64,000 nucleotides of DNA from Saitoella complicata NRRL Y-17804 (lineage: Eukaryota > Ascomycota > Saitoellomycetes > Saitoellales > Saitoellaceae): positions 346,799 to 410,798 of the forward strand of contig NW_017567000.1 in NCBI RefSeq assembly GCF_001661265.1, read 5' to 3'. Position 1 is the stretch's first letter. Each line of letters opens with the position of its first letter. A model generated the notes under the pieces. That model made no database searches and had not been told where the DNA came from. It was given only the letters and a program-made list of their open reading frames with translations. Below are positions 20,387-29,900 of this stretch, piece after piece. Both the position numbers and the translations under genes were made by a program.

Positions 20387-20722
20387 AAAGTAGATCGAAA
20401 AGGAACAAGAAAGGACAATTGATCAGGAGCAAAGGTCCGTAAGGAGCAATTGTGTTCGGTGCTCTCGAAAATGCTGGCGGTTGGGATTGGTGGCAGGAGA
20501 TGAGGGCACCTTATGCACGGATGTTGTACCGATTTGCAGGTAACTGAGGAGGAAACACGGCCTTTAATCAAGATAAGTTTAATAGAAGAATGATGGTCCT
20601 TTGAACTGCTTTCAGTTATGTCTTTGTCGGGTGACGTCCTCTTGCAGGAGCACGACTACGTTACCGTACACGTACGAACTTCGCTTACCCCAGCCGAACG
20701 ACGATCCCTCAATCAATCCAAC
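20387..20722. promoter_or_regulatory. Divergent promoter, BTB-like gene / HUB1
   Basis: The 336 bp between the starts contain no separate gene. The HUB1 frame stays open back to an ATG at 20618, which could lengthen HUB1 by 35 residues, but no Hub1 relative I know carries such an extension, so it is treated as 5' UTR. Confidence 0.45.
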
Positions 20723-21054
20723 ATGTCCATGATTGAAGTGCTTTGGTATGCCTATCCCTTCAAACAACGTGCAACTTCCATTAACGATTCACCAGCAATG
20801 ACCGACTTGGAAAGAAGATCAGAGTCAAGTGCATGCCAGACGACACAATCGGCGACCTCAAGAAGTTGATCGCTGCTCAGACTGGTACCAACTACCAAAA
20901 GATTGTTTTGAAGAAGTGGTATACCGTGTTTAAGGATCATATCACCCTGGCAGATTACGAGATTCATAATGGCCAGTCGTTGGAGCTGTATTACGTATGT
21001 AACGTTCTTCGTCTGCGTTGTAAAGCTGGCTGGCTAATAGAATTGCAGAGCTGA
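20723..21054 (+). CDS. HUB1: Ubiquitin-like modifier HUB1/UBL5
   Basis: Three coding exons: 20723-20745, 20796-20994 and 21049-21054 (introns of 50 and 54 nt), giving 75 aa. The product follows UBL5 closely: [17 protein letters not shown], then [34 protein letters not shown] and [14 protein letters not shown], ending in a double tyrosine plus one residue instead of a diglycine. Hub1 binds HIND elements in spliceosomal proteins (Snu66, Prp38) non-covalently and promotes use of weak 5' splice sites. The gene itself has tiny first and last coding exons (23 and 6 nt). The start could also be the second ATG at 20729, giving the canonical MIEV start. Confidence 0.96.
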
Positions 21055-21646
21055 GGAAAATGCGAGAGTTGCCTTGAAGCACAGAAGAGTCATGGATGGA
21101 GATGCACGGATGTCCGGGCCGCGTGCGGATCAAAAGACATGATGGGGACGGATTACGGCAAGAGCGAAGATCATTGTACGACACGAGAAGTCGCAGACAA
21201 CACCATCAGTTGCAGTTGCAATACTCAACCGAAAACACCACCATACCGTACCATCAAGAACCCTACAATACTTCTAATACCAAAAGATGAAAGTTAAGTC
21301 CATTGACAAACACATCCCATAGCTAAATGACATGTGATAAAACGCAATAGAGCGCAAAAGAAACTCCCGCTCGAATTGAATAATCCATAATACACCCCAT
21401 TCCAATCCCAAGAAAACCATTTGAATGCAATGCACCAAGTTTGCCAAATCACCAAAAAGTGCACCCTTTGCCGTGCCGTTAGTTTGCCGTGCTCTGTGCT
21501 TCTCAAATAAGTGCAATCCCGATGACCATGACCAGAAAAACCGTGGTACCATGCGAAAAACCGTATAAAGCCCATAGCATGACCCGACTGCCTCCATGAT
21601 GCCATTCCCTACTATCATGTCATCTCATCTCGTTCATTCATCTTCA
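21055..21646. other. Tail-to-tail spacer, HUB1 / homeodomain gene
   Basis: 592 bp contain no supported gene. The plus-strand frames here are short and without family features. Presumably two 3' UTRs. Confidence 0.4.
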
Positions 21647-23122
21647 TCAATGATGCAAAGGCGGCTCATCCCCCTTCGGCTTTCTCATCTCAAAAACCCG
21701 CTGTCCACCCGTATCCAACACCCCACCACCAGCCGCACCCCCCCCGGTACTCTCCCCACCCTGTCCAGCCCCGCCCCCACCCCCACCCTGCGCAGACGAC
21801 GCCGTAGCCGGCTGCAAGATCCTCCTGCGCGCATTGATAAACCAATTACTAATCTGATTCAAACTCAACCCCGTTCGTTCCGCCAACATCACTTTCTCTT
21901 CTTCGGTAGGGTAGGGGTGTCGGGTGTGGTCGTTGAGCCAAGTTTTGAGAATGTGGGTGACGTGTTTTGGGAGATTTCCGCGACGGCGCTTGGAGGTTGA
22001 TGGGTGTCCGTGCGTATCGTATGGCGTGGGTTGACTGAAGGGGTCAGCAACCGAGTAGTGCAGACCCGGGTTCGGTGCGGGTGCGGTGGTCGTGTAGGGT
22101 GGTTGTTGGTGTTGAGGGTATTGGTATGCCATATTTGGGCTTGACCGAGATCCGGAATGTGTGCGAGGGTATGATGAGAGATAGGACGGTTGTTCATAGC
22201 TTGAGCTCATTTGGACTGATTGGGACGGGTAGGGTGCATATGCGTTTGAGGCACCTGACACTGATCCACGAGGTAGCAACGAAGGAAGCGTATCCGACCG
22301 CATTGACTCGGAAGGATATCTCATGGTCGACTGCCCAGAGATCGATTGTTGTCGAGACGGGTAGTACTGTGGAGCCGGGCCTGGAGCCGGCGCCGACGGT
22401 GGTGGGAATTGCTCATACCCCAAGGGTGTGGGCGGCTGCCCGGTTTGATAGCCCGAGGACGAGGTGAGGTACTCCGACGTCGATGACGGCGTCGTCGAGG
22501 AATGCCATTCCGTCCTCTGCCCATACGACCCCGGTCTCTGTCCCAAGTCCATCGAACTCTGCCGAGGTGTTTCTTGCCGATGAGGAGGAGTGTCCATGGC
22601 AGCCGCCGGGGCCGCAGGATGAGGCTCTATTATCCTCCCTATTGGCGGCAAATTCGTCGATGGCATTGGTATTTGCATTGTCGTTCCACGGGGACTCGTT
22701 CTCAGCGATGTGGCCGAGGAGACTGATATGGCAGACTCCTGTCCCGGTGATTCGGGACTGATTTGGCGTGGGGGAATAGCGAGGTATGATCCTTCGTCAC
22801 TCCCATAGCTCCTTGCTGATTCAACGCTATATGCTGGTTCGAATGATGATGGGCGACTTCCGCCAACGGGTCCGCTGATGGAATGATGCCGTGGTATTGG
22901 TAATGGTAATGGATTTGCGTTGGTATTTGGTGTTTGGGTGGGTTGTCCTTGCGGTGGAAGCATGCGAAACTCGGGAAAGGTCTGCCCCAAATCATCAGCA
23001 TGTATCCCGAGAAAAACGGATGAAGAAGATCTCACCTCGGCGAAAGAGGGTAGCCGGCGCCGCTCCGTTTCTATTGCGCTGGACGACGTAGAGTCGCGCG
23101 ACCCTGATCTGCTATCGGACAT
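21647..23122 (-). CDS. TALE-class homeodomain transcription factor
   Basis: Exons on the minus strand are 23036-23122 and 21647-22981 (54-nt intron, a multiple of three, so unspliced reading also stays open), giving 473 aa. The start MSDSRSGSRDS and the spliced join LPSFAE-TFPEFRMLPP are more family-like than the unspliced text. Most of the protein is disordered (Ser, Pro, Gln, Tyr). Near the C-terminus lies a KN/TALE homeodomain: KRRRGNLPKHVTHILKTWL, the HPYP three-residue loop extension, EKVMLAERTGLSLNQISNWF, then NARRR. A Gly/Ala-rich segment and KPKGDEPPLHH end the chain. TALE proteins bind TGAC-type sites; in fungi they control mating, sexual development or conidiation. The 1.6-kb 5' spacer fits a regulated developmental gene. 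Confidence 0.93.
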   Translation of the reverse strand: MSDSRSGSRDSTSSSAIETERRRLPSFAEVRSSSSVFLGIHADDLGQTFPEFRMLPPQGQPTQTPNTNANPLPLPIPRHHSISGPVGGSRPSSFEPAYSVESARSYGSDEGSYLAIPPRQISPESPGQESAISVSSATSLRTSPRGTTMQIPMPSTNLPPIGRIIEPHPAAPAAAMDTPPHRQETPRQSSMDLGQRPGSYGQRTEWHSSTTPSSTSEYLTSSSGYQTGQPPTPLGYEQFPPPSAPAPGPAPQYYPSRQQSISGQSTMRYPSESMRSDTLPSLLPRGSVSGASNAYAPYPSQSVQMSSSYEQPSYLSSYPRTHSGSRSSPNMAYQYPQHQQPPYTTTAPAPNPGLHYSVADPFSQPTPYDTHGHPSTSKRRRGNLPKHVTHILKTWLNDHTRHPYPTEEEKVMLAERTGLSLNQISNWFINARRRILQPATASSAQGGGGGGAGQGGESTGGGAAGGGVLDTGGQRVFEMRKPKGDEPPLHH

Positions 23123-24744
23123 TTGGCGAAGAAGTGTGTGACCGTGGGTTCGCGCCGTCAACAAGGCATACGAAAGGCGAACCCCGAGTGGTTGCGACCG
23201 AAAGAGGCGATGGACTGTCTCCCAAACTGTAGGAAGGAAAACCTCCGACGTTGCGAGCTGACGAGGATGCTCAACGTGATCTGGGGTGTATGCTACTGCA
23301 ACAACAGTTGTTATAAAACGACCCCGAGGCCTCTAACAGGACCCTTCCGCCTTTTGACGTGCAATTGACAAGACTAACAGCGGTATCCTTACGCCACGTT
23401 TATTAAGGCGAGCGATGCCGAGGGTGAAACGGCCAGAAGGCGGGGCTGAGTCCAGGCGTGAATCGGGCTCTGCCGTTCTGTATGACGTCGTGTAGCTCGC
23501 CGCAGTTGCTTCCGTTTCTTTCGGTGTAGTCTTAAGAGCGAGCACTGGTGGGCTGACACGAGTACGATCACGGCCACGGGTAGCTTAAGTACAGCGACGG
23601 ACACGAACTTCCATCACCCAACGTACCCCGTTCGCTGCAGGCCTGCGGGGCGGCCGTTGGTTTCGGTGGCGAAAACGGCATGGCACACGATGATGGCCTG
23701 CAGCTGGGTTCACTCACGTACGACGTCAGGACCCTGTTTGCAGCGGAGGTTCTAGAAGCGTACGCCACAACCATGACCGCTTTTGCTTTGTCTACATACG
23801 TCATTGGCTGACTCATGCCTCGTACACGGTCGACACGGTCGACACGGTCGACACGGTCGACACGGTCGCACACGGTGATCATGACTTTTTGCTCGCGGCG
23901 CGCTCAGGCAGCCTGACGTGGCCACGTGGACCGTTCGGGCGAATCGACTGCTCTGGATCGCGAAAGAGGATTCCCGGTATTATGCGATCCCCGGCAACCT
24001 TAAACCTCGCTGCTTCACCCACTCTCTCCCGCGCCAATCGACCAGAACTGATCTTCCTCGGTAATCCTGCCGACGTCTCGACTGTGACACAAATGACGGT
24101 CTTCCGTAGTCCACGAATTGACAAGCAAGTTACGATTCCATCATGATCATGATCATCGTTTCTTTCACTTTCACAACGCACGTCAATTGTCAAAGTGAAA
24201 TATCTCCGAGATGTCAAAAGTCTAGACCCTGGCAAATTGAGAACGTGGTACGTTGAAGGGAGGGACTTGGCGCTGGCAACATGGAACGCGTGCGTGTCCG
24301 AGACAAATTGGACATAGAGATCATCAAACTCGTCGACGTGGCCTCAAGAAATTCGTATTGAAACGGAATGTCGATGCGGATGCAATTTGGTTATGACGTT
24401 CGGATCACTCGGATCTAGTTTTTTTTTTACTTTTTTCTTCTTTTTGACGGCTGCCAGCTGCTTGCTGTGTGAGCTTGACGCTTGGTGAAGCTAGGGAAGG
24501 GAGAGCTATGAAATGGGAGGGGGGGATACCAATCGGGGCGCTGCTGCGGGTACCCTTCCCCAGCTGGGACGGGATATGACGGCGGTCGGGAAAACAGTTA
24601 CGCATCGTACGTAGATTTCCAAGGGTAACGGGTGATCGCTGCATCGGAGAGTTGCACTCGCTTGTAATTCGCCTAAGCCTATCACGCCCGTCATTCCCAT
24701 GAACTGTGTCCGCTCCTAGATTATCAACGTCGTACGGCGCTCGA
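23123..24744. promoter_or_regulatory. Long intergenic region upstream of the homeodomain gene
   Basis: 1.6 kb hold no supported gene; the small frames here have arbitrary composition. The region contains the 9-bp tandem repeat at 23825-23869 and a T-rich tract (24418-24445). It likely carries the extended promoter of the homeodomain gene; the DBP9 3' end adjoins at 24744. Confidence 0.45.
23825..23869. repeat. 9-bp tandem repeat, CACGGTCGA x5
   Basis: Four exact and one near-exact copies lie head to tail, each junction forming GTCGAC. Because the period is a multiple of three it produces a false coding frame (repeated Val-Asp-Arg on the minus strand). Microsatellite-like; function unknown. 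Confidence 0.9.
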
Positions 24745-26505
24745 TTAACGCTTTCCCTTCCCCTTGAACGTCTTCAACGGATCCGCCTTCTTCCCCTTCC
24801 CCTTCGCCCTATTAATCGCCCTGTTCTTCCTAATCCTATTCTCCCCAACCTTCCCAAACCCAACAAATCCCACATTCCTCTTCTCCATAACCCCCTCCCC
24901 TCCCGCCTTCGGCATCAAATACTCCGGCACGTGCTTGAGATGCGGCTGTACCCGATTGGGATGTAACTCGAGGTCATGACGGAGGTGTTGGAGATCTTGG
25001 GGGTTTTCTTCGAAATGGCGTTTGAGTTTTTCGGAGGTGAGGATTTCTTGTCGGAGTTCTTTTGCGCGGGCGGTGTGGATCGCTGCGCGGGTTACGGCAC
25101 GGAGGGCGTCTTCCATGCGGTACCGGAAGGCATCGACTTGGGACATGTCGAACGCGTAGGGTTTAATCGATGTCCCGCGCTTCTCCTGCTCTTTCTCGAT
25201 ACGTGTCAAGACTTTCTCGTCGCGTTTGGCGGTGAGGCAAGTTGTTGCTTTGTGTTTGCCGTATTGGTCGAGGGGGACGACGAAGGAGAGTGCCATTCCG
25301 CTCTTTCCGGCACGGGCTGTACGGCCGATACGGTGGATGTAGGAGGAGACGGTGGTGGGGAGGTCAAAGTTGAGGACGCAGGAGACGTTTTGGAAGTCAA
25401 CACCGCGGGAGACGCCATATTCTTTATCTTGCTTTGCGCCGGAGCGCTTGCGCTTCTTACTTGGTCGTTCGCTGTTGTCTTCGTGTTTAACGGCGGCTTC
25501 GTCGTCGGATGAGTCGCCGGCGTGGACGTTGAGATCGGCTTCGTCGGTTGCGATGATGATGTCGTAGACGTCCTTGTTGAATTCCTCCACGATGTGGAGA
25601 CGGGAGTTGACGGGGAGCTCTGCGTTCAAGACACACGACCTGATGCCAAACTGCTCCAGGAAGAGCTTGACTCTGTAGCCGCGATCAATGTCGTTGACAA
25701 AGACGATCGTTTTGCCTTTGACGAGACGTAGCTTGAAAATTACGTAGACCAACAAGAACTTCTCTTCCTCGCCGCACTTGACTTGGTACTGCAATAACTG
25801 ACTCTCACTGTCTGCGTCGCCTTCTTCGAGACGGAGGATGGCGGGTTTGCGCATACCCCAGTTCTTGATCGACTCGACTTCCTTGGTGAGGGTTGCTGAC
25901 ATGAGGAACGTCTGCACACCCTTCGGGCACCCCTTCACCACCGCCTTCAAATCCTCCTCGTGTCCGTACTCCATCAATAGATCCGCCTCATCAATGACAA
26001 GGTATGTCAAACTCGGTCTTAGCGACAAAGATCCAGAGTTAATATGCGCCAACGCTCTCGACGGCGTAGACACCACAATCTCAGGCAAAGACGCCAAAAG
26101 CGGCTTCTGTACCGCCTCAGAAAGCGGCGTAGCGACATTCACGCATCGACACACTTTCGCAGAGTACAACGTCAACTGCTCAATCGATTTCGTAACCTGC
26201 TCCGCCAACTCCCTCGTAGGAACAAGGATCAGAGCCTGCGTGCCCTTCTCTGTCGGATTCGCCGTCTTACGGGCAAGAACACCCTGGATAATCGGAATCA
26301 GGTACGCCACAGTCTTTCCACTTCCGGTCTTGGCTCGTGCGAGGATATCTTTTCCTTCGAGTGCTAATGGGATTGCTTTGGCTTGTACGAGGGTAGGGTT
26401 GCTGTAATCCAGACGGGCAATTGCACGCTGGAGACGAGGGTCGAGGTTGAAGGAGGTGAAAGTAACATCCTGGTCGACGAGGGAGGGATCAGGACTGTCG
26501 GACAT
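24745..26505 (-). CDS. DBP9: ATP-dependent RNA helicase Dbp9 (DEAD-box, DDX56-like)
   Basis: A single exon of 586 aa. Motifs in order: Q motif [13 protein letters not shown]...[11 protein letters not shown], motif I AKTGSGKT, Ia [13 protein letters not shown] in [22 protein letters not shown] in [45 protein letters not shown], and [12 protein letters not shown]. The insertion between ATDEAD and SRGVDF containing an acidic/basic stretch ([12 protein letters not shown]...KKRKRSG), and the basic C-terminus ending in FKGKGKR, are typical of Dbp9. Dbp9 works in the nucleolus on 27S pre-rRNA during 60S ribosome assembly. It diverges from the large DExH helicase gene across 484 bp. Confidence 0.96.
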   Translation of the reverse strand: MSDSPDPSLVDQDVTFTSFNLDPRLQRAIARLDYSNPTLVQAKAIPLALEGKDILARAKTGSGKTVAYLIPIIQGVLARKTANPTEKGTQALILVPTRELAEQVTKSIEQLTLYSAKVCRCVNVATPLSEAVQKPLLASLPEIVVSTPSRALAHINSGSLSLRPSLTYLVIDEADLLMEYGHEEDLKAVVKGCPKGVQTFLMSATLTKEVESIKNWGMRKPAILRLEEGDADSESQLLQYQVKCGEEEKFLLVYVIFKLRLVKGKTIVFVNDIDRGYRVKLFLEQFGIRSCVLNAELPVNSRLHIVEEFNKDVYDIIIATDEADLNVHAGDSSDDEAAVKHEDNSERPSKKRKRSGAKQDKEYGVSRGVDFQNVSCVLNFDLPTTVSSYIHRIGRTARAGKSGMALSFVVPLDQYGKHKATTCLTAKRDEKVLTRIEKEQEKRGTSIKPYAFDMSQVDAFRYRMEDALRAVTRAAIHTARAKELRQEILTSEKLKRHFEENPQDLQHLRHDLELHPNRVQPHLKHVPEYLMPKAGGEGVMEKRNVGFVGFGKVGENRIRKNRAINRAKGKGKKADPLKTFKGKGKR

Positions 26506-26989
26506 ATTGCGGGATCGAGAACGGGACTTGTGTTTTTTCTGCTGGCGTTCAATGGTGGTCGCGCTTATCGTCTAGATTTTTGCATCGTCACGTGAAGATA
26601 CGGGAAGCATGCAGTAGCCTCGGTTCATATTGGGAAAAAGTTGAGATAGCAGTTCCACCAATTTCTACGAGCGACAGCATATACCCAGAGCAGACGTTGT
26701 CAGCATTCATTCCGTCGGCTTATAGACTTTACACCTCGCAATCGCTAGAGCTTCAGCTATATACGCAGGCCAACTGTCAGAACCGGAGTATTCGCCTCCT
26801 TGACATCGACATTCTTTCCTTTCCTTTCAAACCTGCAGCGCAGTACGAATTCGAATTTGAGAACACTTGCAAAGCATTCTGAACAGTTCAGCATTGCGAA
26901 ACACCAGCATACACGAATTCGCAAGCATCAGCATATATACCCGCTAGATACAAGCATCTGTGTCATTTACGCCGAATAGTTATCTACAC
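26506..26989. promoter_or_regulatory. Divergent promoter between two RNA helicase genes
   Basis: 484 bp separate the DBP9 and DExH helicase starts. No gene. It contains the words CAGCATATAC (26677 region), CCAGCATACACG (26904-26915) and CAGCATATAT (26929-26938); the last two also occur before the RMA-like gene. Confidence 0.45.
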
Positions 26990-29900
26990 ATGAGGAGTTT
27001 TCTTCAAAGCACACGACATGCAATCAAAAGGGCGTCGCACGTACCAGCGCCGCTGACGGCAGGTGGTGTTTTGATCATTCAGACCGCTGCGTTCACGTCT
27101 ACGCCGAGGCCGGCGTGGAGGAAGCCCAAGGGCCTTGCTGCCAACAACAAAAAGCCGCCTCCACCGAAGCCTAAGGTCACCAAGGCCACCAAGGTCCCCC
27201 TCCCAGACATCGTTTACTCTGCGAGGTACTTGGAGGAGAACTACGGGGCCCTTCATAATGATCTTCGGTGGATGGCCAACACCAAAGAGAACGCATTTCA
27301 GGCAGTAACCCTATGCAAAAAGACTGCGCCAGAATTTGTTAGTTCTATTGTTCCTGGTAAGTCTCGGGCTACGATAGAGTTATCCGGTCCTGCGGGGAGT
27401 GAATGGCAACATATGGCAACTCTGGACGAGGTATTACCCTGCAGCAAAGACGAGCCACGCATACGTGGTCTTGGTCACGGCCAAAGCAAACGTGAGGCAG
27501 CGGCTAACGCCTACCTTCACTTCATTTACCAGATGCAAGAGCTTGATATCCTGAAGGACTACCTTCAGGGCGGCGTAAATGTTGTGGATCCTAAGAATCG
27601 GGACCAGAATAACGATGCTTTGCTGGATGTCGCAAACTTCTTCGCTCGTTTCGACAGAGTGCCTAAACTGGAAACCGTGAAGGTTGATACTAGGGAAGGA
27701 AAGCCGTGGAGTTGCACGCTCGAGCTACCTGAGCAAAATATCTGGGTTAGAGCTGTTGCTGAGAAAGCAAGCAAGGCTCAAAACGATGCTTGTATTAAGT
27801 TCAAGCGTGCAGCTGAACTGTGGCATGCTCGAAATGACGGTGATGAAACGTTTGTCGTCAAAGACATGTCACATCCCTCTGCAGACACCGCAGGTGATTT
27901 CCTTCGTTTTGCCTATCGCCAGAGCGGTGGCGCGCCAAGTTTTGATCTCCAACCCTCAAAAGTTGGTGTTACTGCAACTGTGAAAGACTCATCTGGCGAA
28001 GTCCTCGGATCTGCTTTTCATAACAAAAAGCAAATAGCAACTGATCTTGCGCAGCTATATGCAGCAGTGTACTTGAAACAGAAGCACCCGCAATATTGGT
28101 CTGAGTTTATCGTCAAGCTCGCTGAAGGAAATGGTGAAGTGTTGTTGCCCATTACCCCAGCGGATATGTCGATCACCGACGAAGCCTGGCATGCCATGCA
28201 GAGAACTCTTCAGCATGCGAGATCTCTTGAGGCACGTGTGCAATCTTTGCTTGACTCGTCCAGTCAGGATCCTGATATAGGCCTAGACGGTACCAGAAGG
28301 AGACGAACTAAGCTTCTTCCTCGTGAGCAATATGCTTCAAAGTCCAAGTTCCTTCTTAACCGTCTGCAGGAATTCGAGAAGGATCCCAAATACGAGGAAC
28401 TCCGTCGCAAGAAGGCCGAGCTGCCGATGTGCCAGAACAAGGAGGACGTCACCAAGATCGTCCGCGAGAACTCTGCCTCTGTCGTGATCGGTGCTACAGG
28501 TTCGGGAAAGACGACGCAGTTGCCTCAGCTCGTGCTTGACGAGTATATTCTCAAGGGAAGGGGAGCTGAATGTAACATCATCTGTACGCAACCTCGGCGT
28601 ATCGCCGCCACCAGTGTCGCCGAACGTGTTGCAGTTGAACGTGGCGAAACTCTGGGACAATCCGTCGGTTACCGTGTGCGTTTCAAGAATGTTCCCGCGA
28701 CGCACGGCGGTAGCATCACCTACTGTACCACCGGTACCTTGTTGACTCAGCTTCAATTCAGCGCCGACGAAACCCTTCAGGGTATCTCGCATATCATGAT
28801 TGACGAGGTCCACGAACGTGACATCCAGATCGATTTCTTACTTGTTGTGCTCAAGCGTATTACCAGAGCACGCAAAGCTGCCGGGAAAGACCCGATCAAG
28901 ATCGTGCTTATGTCTGCGACGATTGATCCAAAGCTCTTCTGCAAATACTTTGGCGAGGATTTCGAGTCGGGTGAATGTCCGTCTATCTCGATTCCGGGAC
29001 GTACGTTCCCTGTCACTCACCATTACCTCGAAGAGCTTGTTCCTGTGTTGCGGAAGAATTACTCGCAGCAGGCTGCACCATTCCTGTATGACAAGAAACT
29101 CGACGATTGGGTCCAGGGGGAGCTTTCGAATGCTCAGGCTTTGAATGCGAATGCCAGTGCTGTGGACAATGGCCAGGACTCTTTCCTTCCTGTGGCGAAA
29201 GATACGCTGACGACCAGCGTCGACTGGAACAGAAGGATTTCGACCAATGTGTATGGTGAGACGGTGATCGAAAGGACTGGTCTGGATGCGTATGTACCCA
29301 CAGGCTTAATCGCCGGTATGGTGGGTCATTTGTGCAACACCACTCCCACGGGATCTATTCTGTGTTTCCTGCCAGGTCTGGCTGAAATCGTTCAGGTCCA
29401 AAAATTTCTGACCGACAACCCACGTGTCATGAGAATCGATTTCAAGGATGAGAGTAAGTATCGCGTATATCTGCTTCACTCCGAAATTCCTGATGCGCAG
29501 GAGAAGGTCTTCGAGGAGGTGCCTCCTGACGTGAGGAAGATTATCCTGTCTACTAACGTCGCAGAGACCTCGATAACTATTCCAGACGTTGTGTACGTTC
29601 TGGACTCTGGTAAACAGCGTGAGAAGCAATTTGATCAAATGTCGCGTCTCACTTCGTTGGCTTGCAACTGGGTGAGTAAGTCCAATGCCCGTCAGCGTGC
29701 TGGACGTGCTGGTCGTGTGCAGAACGGTCACTATTATACACTCATGTCTTCTGGTCGTTACGAGAATATGCCAACGCACCCGACACCTGAACTTCTACGA
29801 GTGGATTTACAGGAACTTGCTCTGGATATCAAGTCGCTTGGTCTTGGCGATGTCAAATCTGTGCTCGATGAATGTATTGAGTCACCACCGTCGTATGCAG

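Noticed and set aside
23568-23882. 104-codon minus frame with Val-Asp-Arg repeats
   Set aside because: Created by the 9-bp tandem repeat; the rest has no protein-like features.
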